DNA of 64,000 nt from Hyphodiscus hymeniophilus (GCA_016508695.1 VNKQ01000006.1:124001-188000); one strand, 5' to 3'; shown: positions 10,353-24,144, numbered from the stretch's first letter. Notes: generated by a model from the sequence alone, not told the origin. A program made the numbers and translations.

Positions 10353-11807
10353 TCAAACCTCATAGGTAGTCTTTCCCAACAGACTAAATGTCTCCCACCT
10401 CATCCCATCCTCCCACTCACTCTCCTCCCAGCTGGCCGTCTCACTCCAACTCCGGATCAACCTTCTCCAATAACACACCTCAGCAGCTTGACTCAGATAA
10501 CCCCTGGCAACCATCGTCTCTCGCTGACGTTCTGCGATACCTTGTGCAGTCGCGGGGTTCGCTTCAAGGTATCCGATCACGGCTTCGAGATCAGACCAGT
10601 CTGGGTGGACGAATACTGCATTTGCAAGAGAGGGGGGATAGGAGAGCGGCCAGGTTATGTTTGTGGAGGGGATTGGGTAGGAGGTTGGCGAAGGCGGAGT
10701 GGGAAAAGCCGGGTGCGGACTGGAGGGATGGATGGGTGAGAGCGGCAGGAGAGAGGAGAAGAGTGGTCGGATTAGATGCGTCGTGTGGAGGAGGAACGTC
10801 GGCGGTGGTGTCAGGATGATAGATGCACAGGCTTGGTGGTAGGGCAATCGGCCGGAGTAGGTTTTTCCCTGAATCGATCAGCCAAGACCTACGAGGATCA
10901 TGCAGATGTACATACCTCTGCGTATATGATATACTTGTTGCGGCAGAAGTCCTCAATTGCGAGCGTGTTGTTCTTCCCTTCCTGCCCTTGACCCCATAGC
11001 TGTACATCTGCCCATTCTTTCCCTTCTGTAGCTTTCACTAACTTCGGACGAAGACCCATGTCCCAATCTGGATCAAACCATGCCGTGCCTCTCCACACTG
11101 CCTTGTCGATCTTCTCATGCCATGTCGTGTGTGCCTCGATCTCATCGATCTTCGAAAGTGCTTCATCTAGTGGACCGACGTATTCGACAGGCCAAGACCA
11201 AGAGCTGAAGTGTGGCATCAACCAGACATTCGGTGGGGTGAAATGATCATCAGAGCGTGCAAAGGACCAAGTATTGGCTCGTGGCTCATCATTGATGTTG
11301 ATGGAGAAGACCGTGTCGGGGACTTGGGTAGGAGAAGTGATTATAGCTCTATGGAGGGAATGAAGGATAGCTCGTATGCGCTTTTAAAGGATTAGCAACC
11401 GTTCACGGATCATCGAGACATGCTTACCCTTAAGACATTATCTTGTTCGGCAGAGATGATGTATAGCTTCTACCGTCAGTCGTCCAAATGTGCAATCAGG
11501 GATATCAACCCACCCTCCCATTCTTTATCCTCCCCTCAACAGAACCATGTGCAGTGTCTAGGCCTTTGCTCAGATGAAAAGGTCCCCTCGCAGCTGCATC
11601 ATCGATCTGCTTATTCAAACCAGGAAAAGCAGCGTCGCATTGCTCTTCTGTCAAGGACAGAGAATTGAGTGTCTCCTTCGAAGGATACTGTTTAGCAAAT
11701 CCACTGTCGACATATGCTCCACTTGTCGAGTTCTCGCGGTAGAGATATATCAGCGTAAGAAAGAGGAGGACTCCGTAGATGGTAATGCTCTTCCATTTAA
11801 CAAACAT
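10353..11807 (-). CDS. GT90 / CAP10-like type II glycosyltransferase
   Basis: Resembles fungal family-90 glycosyltransferases (CAP10 domain, beta-xylosyltransferase-like), which act in the secretory pathway on glycans. Four exons on the minus strand: 11807-11514, 11469-11428, 11380-10916, 10868-10353. The introns are 44, 47 and 47 bp, all phase 0, and give 438 aa, a normal length. A short cytosolic tail is followed by one membrane anchor (about residues 8-24, ITIYGVLLFLTLIYLY), as expected for a Golgi type II protein. The catalytic-region landmarks are present: DTVFSININDEPRANTW, HFSSWSW, KAVWRGTAWF, IEDFCRNKY, YSGRLPYHQACASIILTPPP, and near the C-terminus FVHPDWSDL and AEVCYWRRL. The frame stays open upstream of the chosen ATG, so a longer cytosolic N-terminus with another exon cannot be excluded. 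The sugar specificity is unknown. Confidence 0.87.
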
Positions 11808-12320
11808 CGCGGTGCCGACATCCGAGACCGCGTCACTGTTCAACGTCACGCCCAGCGACTTTCGAGTATTTGAGGCATTTGCTGTACGATTCAAGGACCT
11901 GGAGACAGGTAGCAAGTCTGCAACAAGCTTGGGTCAAACAAAAAACATCAGAGAAAGTGGTTGCGGACCTGATTGAGGGTCGTATTGAGCGGTGTTGGCC
12001 TTCAGAGATCAGCCTGTAGCGCCGGAGTTGGGTGAGCTGGATCCGAAGCTCCACGACAAAACCCAAAGAATATGATAACTCTGGATACTTCACCGAAACA
12101 AGAATGGACGATCATCATGAAGCTCTGCGTAGCCGAAGACTGAAAGTTCCGTCTCGTAGGGTCGTCGGAGGAACCTAAAAGCTGGATCTACGAGTTTGAG
12201 GCTGGCCAGCCGGCCATGTGTATCTTGTGTCACCTGCGAACAGTAACCACCAACATTGAGCATAGGGACACCACTCTCGATTTTGACTCTCAACCGTTAC
12301 TCGATCCGGGGCCAACTTTA
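11808..12320. other. upstream of the GT90 gene, left border of the AT-rich island
   Basis: Ordinary base composition with no recognised gene. A 67-codon minus-strand frame (12090-12293) has no family resemblance. The GT90 promoter should lie here, so the island sits about 0.5 kb upstream of that gene. Confidence 0.45.
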
Positions 12321-12356
12321 TAATAGTGGGTCTCTTAACACTACCTTAGGGGACCC
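12321..12356 (+). repeat. left terminal inverted repeat of the island
   Basis: 36 bp, inverted partner at 42531-42566. The only mismatch is CTTAAC here against CTCAAC in the partner, which is the change expected from RIP (CpA to TpA). Confidence 0.88.
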
Positions 12357-15273
12357 TCGCCCTCAAGGTGGGGTCAAAAAGGCTAATGCGGCCGCAAAGC
12401 GTAATACGCGATAGGACTTAAGAATATATAATTTAATAGGGAAAGACAGCTAAAAACTAGTATTATTAATATAAATTATTCTATTAAAACATTAAAATCC
12501 AAATAATACAAAGTCCCTATTTTCTATAAATACCCGAATATCTATAAAACTAAACGCACGTAAGACTACTAATTCCACGTTACTTTCTACTTCTTTTACT
12601 ACCGAATTATCGTCTTTATTACCTTTATTCTCTTTCTCTACCTTAATTATAAGTTATAAAAAAGGTCCTTTAGTCTTAAAAAGTATTCGTTCCTTATCGT
12701 TAAGTAAATACTATAGTATATCGTTCGAACTAAAGGCTTTAATCAGGAGGGTCTTTATCTCTATTAGCAAAAGTTTTCTATGTCAGCCGAATCTCGATTT
12801 GCATATAGGCCCACTAGCACTATTAGCCTATTAGCCGGCTATTAGCTAGCTATTATATACACCCATTATAAAATATATATTACTAATTAATAGCTACTCG
12901 CACTATTAGTAGCCTATTAGCTACTACTTAAAACCTTTATTCTTAATCGTCTACTAGTAGCCTTACTATTTATTGCTTACTTACTATTTATTTCTAGTTA
13001 TTAATTTAGATTAAAGATAGTTTTACTTGTAATAACTCTTATTTAGCCTTTTAAAGTATTCTAAAGTAATTCCCGATAACTTTTAGTAAGACTTTAAGAA
13101 GATTTTAAATAGATTTCTTAAAAGTCTATTTAGTATTAAGCTTTTAAAAAAGTTAGAAAGATATCGTATTAAGTAAAGAGTCCTAAATAGATTTTAGCGA
13201 GATTTTAGCGAGATTTTAAATTTAGTAAGATTTTAGCGAGATTTTAATAAGATTTTAGTAAGATTTTAGTAAGATTCTAGAGAAATACTAGTTTAAGACA
13301 AATAGCTCTTTAGTAAAGTAACCCCTTATCCTAGCTCTTTTATAAATTCCTTCTTAACTAAAAGCTTAACAATTTAATATCGCCAATCTTATAGTTTATA
13401 TATATTTAGTAATAGCTAAATACTAAGGCAAATACTTAAGATAGTTATATAAGTTATTACCTTATAACTAGAACTATTATCTTGTTATACCCCTCTTGCC
13501 CCTAAGTATTCTTATAGCCCTTCTTGTTTTATAACCTCTTTTAGCTACTAATCGATTATTGGCCTATTTTTAGTAATATCCGTATCGCTCTTAGCCTTTA
13601 TTAGCTTTACTATATTATCCCAAAACGTTATTTGTCGCGTAAAAGGCCGTATTATATATATTATTTAGTAATTCTCTCTTATATATATTAAAAGAAAGAT
13701 TATATCTAATTTGTATATTAAATCTATAAGTACTATTAGCTCTAACCTCTTAAATTACTTTCTAAGCTTCTATTGTTTACTTATAGTATTAAGCCTAAAG
13801 TTAGTCTCTCTCGTATTATACTCTTTATATACTTACTCTAATTCTTTAAAATAAAAGGAATTTAACTAAAAGAATTGTTATTAATTTGCTTCTTATACTA
13901 AGGGTTAGTTTAATAGTTAGTTTATAGTCTTAGTAACTAGCTTACTTTAGGCATTAATATATTTGTCGTTTAGCTAGTTATCCGCAGTAAGAACCTTTCG
14001 CAAATATACTCTAGTAATAGGTGTCTTTAATATATAGCTCTTACTTATACTCTTATCCTTATTTAAGGTATATATACTTATAAATAGTTTATAGTCTTCG
14101 GGTATAATCTTAGTAAATCTTAGGGTCCTTTTATTTACTTTAGTCGTTAGACGATATAATACTAGAGTTATATAGTTATATTTGTATTAAGTATTTATAG
14201 TTTATATATATATATTAGATATAGTTACTTATTAGAAGAGGGTAATATAAAGGAATAATATTAAAGTAAAGTTTATATTTCTTAGCTTACTTTTTATATA
14301 AAAACACGCTAGTCTTCTATCGACGTCTATTATATAATAAAAGCTTTCTTATAACTTTATTACAAAAATAACACTTACTTAAGATAATTCTATCTTAATA
14401 TAGCTTTTATTATAAGTAATATAACCTAATACGCTAATAGCAAGCTAGAAAGCTACCTTACTATTAATAACTCGATAATTTTAAAGTCTCGGCTTAATTT
14501 AACTAAGTATAAAACTATCTTCGTTATAATTAGGATTATATTCGGGAATATAAAGCTTTAATTACAATTAAAAGGCGTTTTAATCTAAATAAATAGTAGC
14601 TAGGTCTTTATACCCTCTAGTTTTTATATCCTTCTTTAGTAATATATATATATTAAATATTACTAGTAATTCTTAACCCTTAACCTAAACTATAAGATTC
14701 TAATTATATATATAAAGATTTATATTGCGATTAATCTTATTTAACTTATACTTTCTCTCTTTGTTATTATATTTAACTCTACTTAATTTATAGACTACTA
14801 ACTTATTAGTTTGTAGCGTTTTCGCTAGATTTCTAGTATTTAAGGTAATTCTTTTTACTAGCGTACTTAGTTTTAAAGTATTCTTCCCTATTATAATATT
14901 TATAATAGTCTACCTCTTTAGTTGCTTATTTATCTTACCTTAATAAACGTTTATATTATTATTACTATTTATAGACTCGGGGTTAGTCTTTTTACTAGGT
15001 AATTAAGTACTTATATTTTTCTTAAGATAAGTTCGATTAAGAGTTAGAAGTTGTAAAGTTACTACCCGTATTACCTTTAGTAGCTATTTTCTTGCCGTTT
15101 CGTTTTTCTAATAAGCCTTTTAGACCTTTAGTAATTTATTATATAACTTTTGCGTATATATTTTAATAACTTTTTTAGTAGCGTATTATCCCTTTCTAAG
15201 CTTATATATATTAGTTACTTCTTATATAATATTCTTATATATCTTTAACTAGCTCTTTGGCTTTTTAATACCT
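12357..15273. other. unidentified RIP-degraded segment
   Basis: About 2.9 kb of very AT-rich sequence between the left inverted repeat and the first copia element; it continues after that element at 23600. I see no recognisable transposase or polymerase motif on either strand. An 11-bp gattttagcga repeat runs at about 13193-13275, and short cctattagc/tagctattag repeats at about 12800-12930. A slightly less AT-rich patch lies near 12745-12830. It may be the body of the outer TIR element. Confidence 0.5.
13193..13275. repeat. degenerate 11-bp tandem repeat
   Basis: Units of gattttagcga or gattttagtaa repeated about seven times, one copy extended by ttaaattta. Confidence 0.75.
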
Positions 15274-15539
15274 TGTCGCGTAAATAATCGGTCTAATCTT
15301 TAAGAAGAAAGGGTTTGTAAGAAAAGACTACTCGAATAAGTATATATTAAGTATTATTTAGTTTAAAGAAAGAAGAAGAGGAAGTGAGTCTTCTTTTAAG
15401 TATTAAATTACTCTTATAGAGCTTAGCGAAATAAGTACTTAGATAAAGCTTAAGTAATTATACGACGTAACTAAATATTTAACGAGTATAATTAGATATT
15501 TTATAACTATAAGATTAGTTAAGCCTTAATTTTATAATA
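15274..15539 (-). repeat. LTR of copia copy 1 (left; 3' LTR in coding sense)
   Basis: 266 bp, starting TGTCGCGTAAATAATCGG. It keeps the TG start, but the CA end has become TA. Confidence 0.88.
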
Positions 15540-17650
15540 TACCCCCTAGTTATTATAAAGAAGTCTAAAGACCTTTTATTTTATAATAACTATTATTTTA
15601 TAATCCCTAATCTCTTATATTCCTTGAATAGCTTTAATTCGATATATTAGAATATATGCTTATATTTAAAGTCGATTATAGGATATAGCGTATATTTGCT
15701 TATATAGCTTATAAGTAAGTTCCTTATACTTTATATATATATAGATTTCGATTTATAAATATTAGTATTTGTTTTGTTTAATTACTTAATATAATTAATT
15801 TAATTAAAGATCTTATACTTAATAGTAACTAGTATTGTAATTAGTTCTAACTAATATCTCTTCTATCTCTTAGCCTTATAAATAGTATAAATAATACAAA
15901 TAGTATAAATAGTATAAACTTTGTATATTATTTAATCTTTATAGTTACTTTAATTAATCTAGTGACTTAATATACTTTTAACCGCACTAGTAGGCGCGTA
16001 ACTAATTAGGCTATAAGTATAAAATCGCGATCTCGCGACCTTTTAACCTTTAATAATAATAATAAATAATAACGTTAACTTTTAATATTATTATAATAGT
16101 ATACTATTACTATTTTATTAATAGCTCTTTTATTTTCTTATTAATTATTAATATAAGTAATACCTCGAGTAAAGGCACGAGTAAAAGCTTAAGTAGTCGA
16201 TTACTTTCGTTTAAATTCTAAGTTTAATTCTTAACTTTATTTAATTATTACTTTATATTCGATAATTAGTATAACTAACCTTTTTATTAAATAAAGCTTT
16301 AATAAAGAGTAAGTAAAGATACTTATTAATCTTTTTATTACTAAATCTAATAATCCCTTCTAATCTCCCCCTCCTCTTACTAATAATTATAATAATAATA
16401 ATAATCGTAATAATAATAATAATAATAATAAAGAAGAAAAAGATAAGGAAGACAAAGCTAGAGAAGATAAAGATAAAGAAAATAAAGACAATTTAATCTT
16501 ATCTCTTACTAAGTTATATAATCGCCGTTACTAGCTTTTATACTTATTACTTATACTAACTCTTATTTTTACTACTCGTCTAAATAGTAGTTTTATTCGC
16601 TACTTACGTAGTTAAATTACTCGCCTTAGTCTTTATTCTTTTATTTTAAATAATTATATTTTAAATATTCTAGACGATTATATTCTAGATACTCTTTCTC
16701 GTTGTTTTTATAGTCCTACTCGTAGTTTTAATACTCGGTAAGATTAGCCTTACTTTAATTGTTTGTCTTTTTTAATAGCTAGAAAATCTAATAGTTATTA
16801 CTTTAAGAATTCTATTATACTATATAGTAATTAATACTACTAATATTATATATACTCTTGCGTTCTAATCTCTATTAGTATTCTTTTATATACTTAGCTA
16901 TTTTATATTAAGTATTATTATTGGGAAGCTAGCTAAAGTTTTAATCGAAAAGTATATTAAATATAAAGTTTTTATTTAATTAATACTAATCCTTACGTAG
17001 AAAATAAAGCAATTAAAGATTACTATTTAGACTATACTAAAGATTAATAATTTTATTAATCTTATTAATCGCGCTTTAAGAATTAGTATTTGTTAATATA
17101 AGGATAATAATAACGATTAAGGTCTTACTCTTTATTATATTAGAACTCTTCTTTTTAGTTTTACTAGTTTAAAGACTAGTAAGTAGGCAATACTTACTCA
17201 AGCCTTTATTGCCTATACAAATACTATATATAGTCTAAGTAATTAAAGTAGCGAATAATTTACTAATAATCTAGGGAAAATATTAAATAGTCTTTTATAA
17301 TGTGTTTTCGTTTTCTTTTTTCTATATTAAAATAACTTGGCAATAATACTCAAATAAGTATTAATTTACTAAATTCTCTTAACTATAAAATAAATAACTT
17401 GTAAATAAAATATATAATTATTAATTATATTGTCTTACTATATTATAGCTTTAAAGTATAGAAAACTCTATTTAATTCTTTTAGTTAATCCTATTAGTAT
17501 TTATATAGAATTTTATAATAGTCTTATTAATATCTTACTAAATATTCTATTAATCTATCTAATCCTAGTAATATTTAGCTAGAATCTTAATAGATTTTAT
17601 TAATATCTAAAAGATATTTAATTACTAATCTCTAATTCTTAACTATATTA
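15540..17650 (+). pseudogene. possible extra ORF in copia copy 1, opposite to pol
   Basis: The interval lies between the expected end of pol and the left LTR. In one plus-strand frame from about 16,400 to 17,050 the only stops are TAA/TAG where CAA, CAG or TGG would be expected before RIP. The frame begins with an Asn run and an acidic/basic stretch (KEEKDKEDKAREDKDKENKD). The matching interval of copy 2 (from about 25,005) is alike. I recognise no domain. TGA stops are rare everywhere here because TpG is depleted, so this is only suggestive. Confidence 0.3.
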
Positions 17651-20600
17651 ATTAAATGCCTAGTTTAATCTTTAGAAATCCGTCTAATATCTATTTACTA
17701 AACGCTAATTAATCGATACTTTTATATAATTAATACTTTAGATCTTATACCTTTCTAAGATTTTTAATCTTTTTACGCATATCCTATAGATTTAATAAAG
17801 CTCGGAAATACTTAAACTTATATCTAGGGAGATTTTTAGTAAGCCTATCTACTAGTATTTCGCTAGTCGGTAAGTATATTACTTCAAACGTTCTAAATTT
17901 ATACTTTTAGTAAAGCTATATATTTTAAATATTTATATATCGCAACTTAGTTATAATTCTCTTATTCTCCCTTATAATTAGTTTAATTATTTATTAATTA
18001 TTACAAAAGATTATTTAAGAGTCTTTAAGTAAGAGTTTAATCTCTTTAAAAAATCGTTATAATACTATTGTTTCCTTAGTTATATACTCTACTCCCAAGA
18101 GCTTTACTTAAGTAATAGACATTAATACTATCGACTATCGAGTTGCTTTTTAAGTAATAAGTCTTTTAAATAAGAATATTATATACCCGTAAAATAATTA
18201 TTAAGTTTTAATATCGTTTGTAAATAATGCGTCTAATACAATTAATAACTAGCTTTCTAAGCTTTCTTTTTATTAAATAATAAGATAATAAGTTCTTTAA
18301 AAATATCTAATTACTTAATTAACTACTTTTATATATTATATACTAGGGTTTGTTAAGAATTAAGAGAGTTAAGAGGTCGCGAAAGTAATATTTACTCTAA
18401 TTATAATTGTAATATAAAGAACTAATTTTACTTTTTCTTAATATACCTTAATAAAACTTAGTATTACTATCTTTAGGTTTTTAATAAGCTTAATTCTTAA
18501 GAGTAGTATAAATAGACATTTCTATTTAACTAAATTAAACTTTCGAGCGATCTTTTTAATATAAGTATTATAAAGTAAAGAGATTGTCTTATTATTTTAA
18601 TCTCTAACTATATAAATACCTAAGAACTATTAAATATCTCTTAAGTCTTAAAGCTTATATAACTTTTTTAGCTTTTTAATAAACTTATATACTTTTTACT
18701 TATTTCTTTTATAGTATAAGATTAGTATATTATTTATATAAAAGATTATAAAGATTTGTCGAGTATAATTATAAAAAAGACACGGCTCTTCCTTACTTTA
18801 AATTAATCTAAAAGACTTAATTATCAAAGAGAAGTCTTAATATTAAAGAGCTAGGGAGTCTTGTAAGTTATATAAAGCTTAGTTAATCTCTATATAAAAC
18901 CCTACTTTCTTAAAGCCTAAAGAGAGCTAGTATATTACTTATACTCTTTTATCGTTTTATAAAGTATTAATAAAAGTATTAATAATATTATATTACTTAA
19001 TTTTAAAATCGAAGTAAGCTATAATAGCTATAACTACTCGAAACGAATAAGTAGCGAGTGTAATAATATATATAGAAATAATTAAATCTTCTTTTTAGAA
19101 ATTGCTATAGATAATAATCCGAGACTTATAACAAATTATAAAACTGTCTAAGTTTATCTTATAAGTAAAGATTTATTTTAAAGGAATAGCTTTTAAATTA
19201 ACTAAGCTTGCCTTAATTTGTCTCTAGTAATTTTTTAGCTTTAGATTTTTAATTTCTAATCTTATATCTTAGATAAAGTACTTATTATATTCGTGCGTCT
19301 CGAGATCGCTTTATAACCTTAATACTTTTAAAAGATCTTTTTAGTAGACTCTTTTTAAAGTTAGAAGTATCTTTCCTCTCAAAGTATTATTTACTAAAAT
19401 AAAAGCAAAGATTACTACGTATATTATCTAGACTTATTCTTTATAGCTTAAGTCCTTTTAAAACGTTAATAAGAACTTATTATACTACTTTTAGCTTAAT
19501 TTTAAAATTAAAGTATATATTAAAGTAATATATAATATACTTAATTTGTCTTTATCTAAATCTTTTTTAAAGACAATTCGTAACTTAAGCTATTAATTTT
19601 TCTATACTTGTTATTCTAATTTACCCGATTAATATATCTTATAATTTAAGACTCTTATTATCAAAGTATTACTTAAAAGGCTACTCTTTATTACTAAGAG
19701 ACCGTTACTTATAATTATTTTATAATCGCTAAAACTAAATTCGCCTTATATTAAGCTAAGTAATTCTTTAGATTAGTATATAACTACTTAAGGGATTAAT
19801 CGTTTACTTTTACTTAAGTGCTCGTTTAATAATTAAGCTAATCCTTAAGTAACTATACTTTTATCTAACTCGCTATTAGTATAATTACTAACTATAAGTA
19901 TTCTTTTAAATAAATAATCGTTATTACTTCTCTTAGTTTTTATTTATAAGTTTATTAGCTTAAGTATTTATTTAAAAGTTAAAAGTCTAATTTCTTTACT
20001 TACTCCCGAGTTTTAATTCTCGTTATCTTTACTTAGAAGCTTACCCCCTAAAATCTCGCATATAAAATCTTTTAGTATAATTATAACTTTTTTTTTAAAA
20101 GAGAGTATCTCGTTTATAAGAAGATATTTAATAATTCTACTAATAGCGTCTTAAATTCTATACTCTTCGATTAGAGAAATAATAACTTCAGTACTTACTA
20201 AGGGCTATTACTCTTATATCTTTTAATTAGGAATATAAAATTTAGTTTTATTGAAAGTTACGTCCCTTATAACAATTACTCTTTTAAGTTAAGGCACTTA
20301 AATCTTATATATATTAGACGCGATATATTTAACTAGATATTTAATATACGCTTAGAAAAGTACTTTAAATACTCTTTTGTTTTTGCCTTTTTATTATTCT
20401 TTTTTTAAAGTATATACTTAAGTACTATAAGTATAAATCTTATTTTAGTTAGGTTTAAGATTAGTTATTACTTATTATATAAGTACTTAATTATATTACT
20501 TAAAGTAATTCTAAAACTATAAGTATAAGACTTCGTTTAGTAAGCATTGCTTATAAGCTTTAAAGGGAAGAATAGTATATAAGTAAATTATTATTTTATA

Positions 20601-21452
20601 TATCTCTAGCTAAAGGTTTTCTAAGAGATTAGTAATAAGTCTTATTTTAATTGATTTCTTAATTATATCTCTCTTAGCTTTCTTAATTATACTAATAAGC
20701 TTGTAAGTATAAGTTAGTACTAATTCTATATCGATTCCTTTTATATCGGCCTATTACTTAAAATCTATTATACTAAAAGGAGAGATTACCGAAGTATCTT
20801 AATTACTTTTAATCTTATAAATCAATAGTTTAAATTAGCGTTTTACTTATATATTAAAATAAGAGATCGAATTTATAACTATAATCCCGCGTTTCTTTAT
20901 AAGTATAAATCTCTAGTACTTTCTATTAAACTTGTCCTTAATTAGTAAAATCTAGCTAATACTATTATATACTTTAAGGAAATTAAAGAGATCCCAAATA
21001 ATTCTCTAAAACGGTCTTAGTAATTTAAAGTATAATACTTAGCGGGAGATTTGCTTTTTAACTAATATAAGAGTATAAGCTTCGCAATATATAATTAGTA
21101 TTCCCTTAATAATTATATTTCTAGTTGCTTTTATAAGTGACTCGAGGACCTTTAGTCTAGAGTATCTTACTCGTTAATATTAAAGCTTAATTAAATCGCT
21201 CTAGGGTTTTAAGTAGTCTCTTAATTGTTTAAACGACTTCTTTAGTTATTGTTTAATTGTTAGGTATATTATTATTAGTTTTATACGTATTAGAATTATA
21301 AGGAGAGAACCTAGGTAAGAAGTAAGTAACTTATATTTAAGGAAAACTAGGTTAAATTTACGTTTTATACTAAATATAATAACATTAGAATTAATACTCT
21401 TATATCTTAATAAATAATTAAGACTATAAAACTAAACTCTTGCCTTAAGTAT

Positions 21453-21746
21453 TTAAGCTTCTAAAATAATATTTATATAAAAACTATTAATTATAGCTAT
21501 ATTTAAAAGAGTAAGATTAAATATATAAGGTTCTTCTAGCCTATTAAAGAGATTTTTAATTACTCGAGTACCTTTTCTAATAATTAAGAGAGTACCTAAA
21601 CTAACTTCGACTATATTACTACTAATCGAAAGAACGAAAGAATTAGGCTTAAGTAAGTCTTTTATATTAACTAAGTATATTAATCTATAATTATTAAAGA
21701 GTATATTATTAAAAAGTAAGTATTTCTTTAGAGAATTAAAAGTCAA
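21453..21746 (-). pseudogene. copia Pol fragment (pre-integrase region)
   Basis: A 97-codon stretch, the only long open frame in the island. It reads like the segment after the aspartic-protease site of fungal copia polyproteins, with the pattern of short beta strands and the LFNRLEEPYIFNLTLLNIAI motif before the GAG-pre-integrase domain. The equivalent position in copy 2 is about 30058-30351. It is a surviving window in a dead pol gene, not a gene of its own. Confidence 0.6.
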
Positions 21747-23333
21747 ATAAATCTTATAACTTACTTTTTTAAGTAAGTCTAGATTAATAATTGTATAGTT
21801 AACTCTATTTAAGTACTTACCCCGCTATTTCTTTAAGTTTAGTATCTTATTAAGAAATCGCTTTTACTTTTTCTTTTTAATTAGTTATTTCTAATAGTCA
21901 CTTTTTACTCGATCTTTAATTTTATTTTTTTCGGGATTACTAAGCTTAGTTTTAAACTTGTAATTAGTTATTTTAATAATCGCTACTTTTAGGTATTTAT
22001 AAGACTTTAGTTTCTAAGAATACTTTTTACTTCTTAAGAAGTATAAATAATTATATCTAGAGGAACTTAGTAATTAATCTTGTTTTAAGGAACTTCTAAG
22101 AGTAATTATTACTAAACGAGATTTTACTAATTTTATATCTAGTAATTACTTATATAAGTAAGCTAAGAAGAATTGTCCTAAGATATTAATATTAATAATT
22201 GCCTCTTTTATTTCTTAAGTTATAATTACTTTACTTATTTAATTGCAAGTAAACTTTAAAAGTATTCTTTTAATTACTTTTAAGAAATTAGTAATTAAGA
22301 AGTAGCCTAGCTTAATATCTAGAAGTTTATATACGCAAGTAATAATTAATATATTCTCTTATTTTAAAAACTACTTAAGGCAATTAGTCGAGCTTTTTTA
22401 ACCTTCTTTTAAGACTTCTCGGTAGGTTTATTAAGTTATAACTATAAAGGTTCTTTTTATTAGAGCTATATAATTCTTAAGTTTAATTAAAAGTAATTAT
22501 AAGCTTATATTATTACTAAGTATTAATTTAGTCTTAATTACTTATAGTATTTCCTTATCGATAAATAAATTCACTTAGTTAGAGATTACTAAAAGATCCT
22601 ATAATCGTTTGTCTTATTCCCTATACTTTTATATAACTAACTTAGAGTAAGCTTAGTATTAACCCCAAATATTATTATATATTATAATAATAGTAGTCGG
22701 TTTAGAAGAAATAACTAGTTTTAGTCCGAGATTTATTTCTTTTAGAGTAGAGAGCGTTCCTTTAAAGGTTATTAGAGTCTTATTACGCGTTCGATTTGTA
22801 ATTTTAATACGATCTTATTTTGCCTTTATTACCTTTGCAAAATCGAACTTAATTTGCTTAAGCTACTAGATTATATTTAGTTTTTCGATTATTTATTTTA
22901 ATCTTATTGCTTTTAAAGGGAGTATAAAATATATTAGAGTACTAAGAACTATTAGATTTATATATTTTAAAATACTAAGTAATCTTATATTATAGTAAAA
23001 GAAAGAGTATTATTTTAGTTACTTTAATCGGATCTTTAATTAAATATCGACTAAAATCGCTATACTATATAAAGTAGATATATTATAAAATAGTTAATAC
23101 TTTACTTAAAGGCTTTTAAGTAATTATATATAAAATAAATTAAATAATTAGTTATTATTCTAATTAGAGAAAACCTTAATATAAGGGTTATTCTTCTTAA
23201 AGAGTTAGTAAGAGTTAGCTCGTCTATTTTAGTAGGCGAAGCTATATACTCAAATCTACTCGTATAATAATATATTATAATATACTTTTTAGAATAAATA
23301 ATCCCTAAGTATTATATAATCCGGGCTTATAAC

Positions 23334-23599
23334 TATTACGTAAATAATTAGTCTAATCTTTAAGAAAAAAGGGTTTATAAAAAAAGACTACTTAAATAAG
23401 TATATATTAAGTATTATTTAGTTTAAAAAAAAAAGAAGAAGAAGTAAGTCTTCTCTTAAGTATTAAATTACTCTCGTAAAGCTTAGCGAAATAAGTACTT
23501 AAATAAAGCTTAAGTAATTACACGACGTAACTAAATATTTAATAAGTATAATTAGATATTCTATAACTATAAGATTAGTTAAGCCTTAATTTTGTGACA
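23334..23599 (-). repeat. LTR of copia copy 1 (right; 5' LTR in coding sense)
   Basis: 266 bp, starting TATTACGTAAATAATTAG and ending TTTTGTGACA. The TG start has been mutated to TA; the CA end is retained. Confidence 0.88.
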
Positions 23600-23878
23600 T
23601 ACCTAATATAGTTTATATAGTATATTCGAGATCCTTTTATTTCTTAACCTTATAAACGCTTTTTATTTTTAATTCTTTTTAATAGTCGAAATTGTAACTA
23701 TATAAGTTATTAAGCTAGTACTTTTACGTAGTTATATCGCTTTTTAGCTAAGGTTTAAAGACTTAAGGCTATTATCTTATATATTTTTTATTATATTAAT
23801 TAATCTTACTCGAATTAAATATAGAGGCTATTAATATACTTACTTACTATTATTATAAACCTCGAAATACTATAATAC
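23600..23878. other. 279-bp spacer between the two copia elements
   Basis: It begins with the right TACCT target duplication of copy 1, so it is the continuation of the unidentified sequence that ends at 15273. It is AT-rich and RIP-degraded with no motif recognised. Confidence 0.6.
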
Positions 23879-24144
23879 TATCGCATAAATAATCGGTCTA
23901 ATCTTTGAGAAGAAAGGGTTTGTAAGAAAAGATTACTTAAATAAGCGTATATTAAGTATTATCTAATCTAAAGAAAGAAGAAGAAGAAGTAAGTCCTTTC
24001 TTAAGTATTAAATTACTTTTATAAAGCTTAGCGAAATAAGTACTTAGATAGAGCTTAAGTAATTATATAACGTGACTAAATATTTAACGAGTATAATTAG
24101 ATATTTTATAACTATAAGATTAATTAAGCCTTAATTTTGTAATA
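23879..24144 (-). repeat. LTR of copia copy 2 (left)
   Basis: 266 bp, starting TATCGCATAAATAATCGG and ending TGTAATA. Both terminal dinucleotides are altered from TG...CA. Confidence 0.85.

Larger units (their letters stand above)
15274..23599 (-). mobile_element. Ty1/copia-type LTR retrotransposon, copy 1 (RIP-inactivated)
   Basis: An 8,326-bp element with 266-bp LTRs at both ends (starting TGTCGCG, ending TGACA in the best-preserved copies). It is flanked by a perfect 5-bp target duplication TACCT (15269-15273 and 23600-23604). Coding sense is the minus strand. A purine-rich stretch next to the left LTR (AGGGGG, read on minus) fits a polypurine tract. A 97-codon frame at 21453-21746 matches the region between protease and integrase of copia polyproteins. 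Near 18,300-18,760 the minus strand keeps the copia reverse-transcriptase neighbourhood: a degraded DD box, then LGIYI, KKIARKFN and RVNITFATS. Stops are almost all TAA or TAG, as RIP would create from CAA, CAG and TGG. About 2 kb between the expected end of pol and the left LTR is extra for a copia element. Confidence 0.85.
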
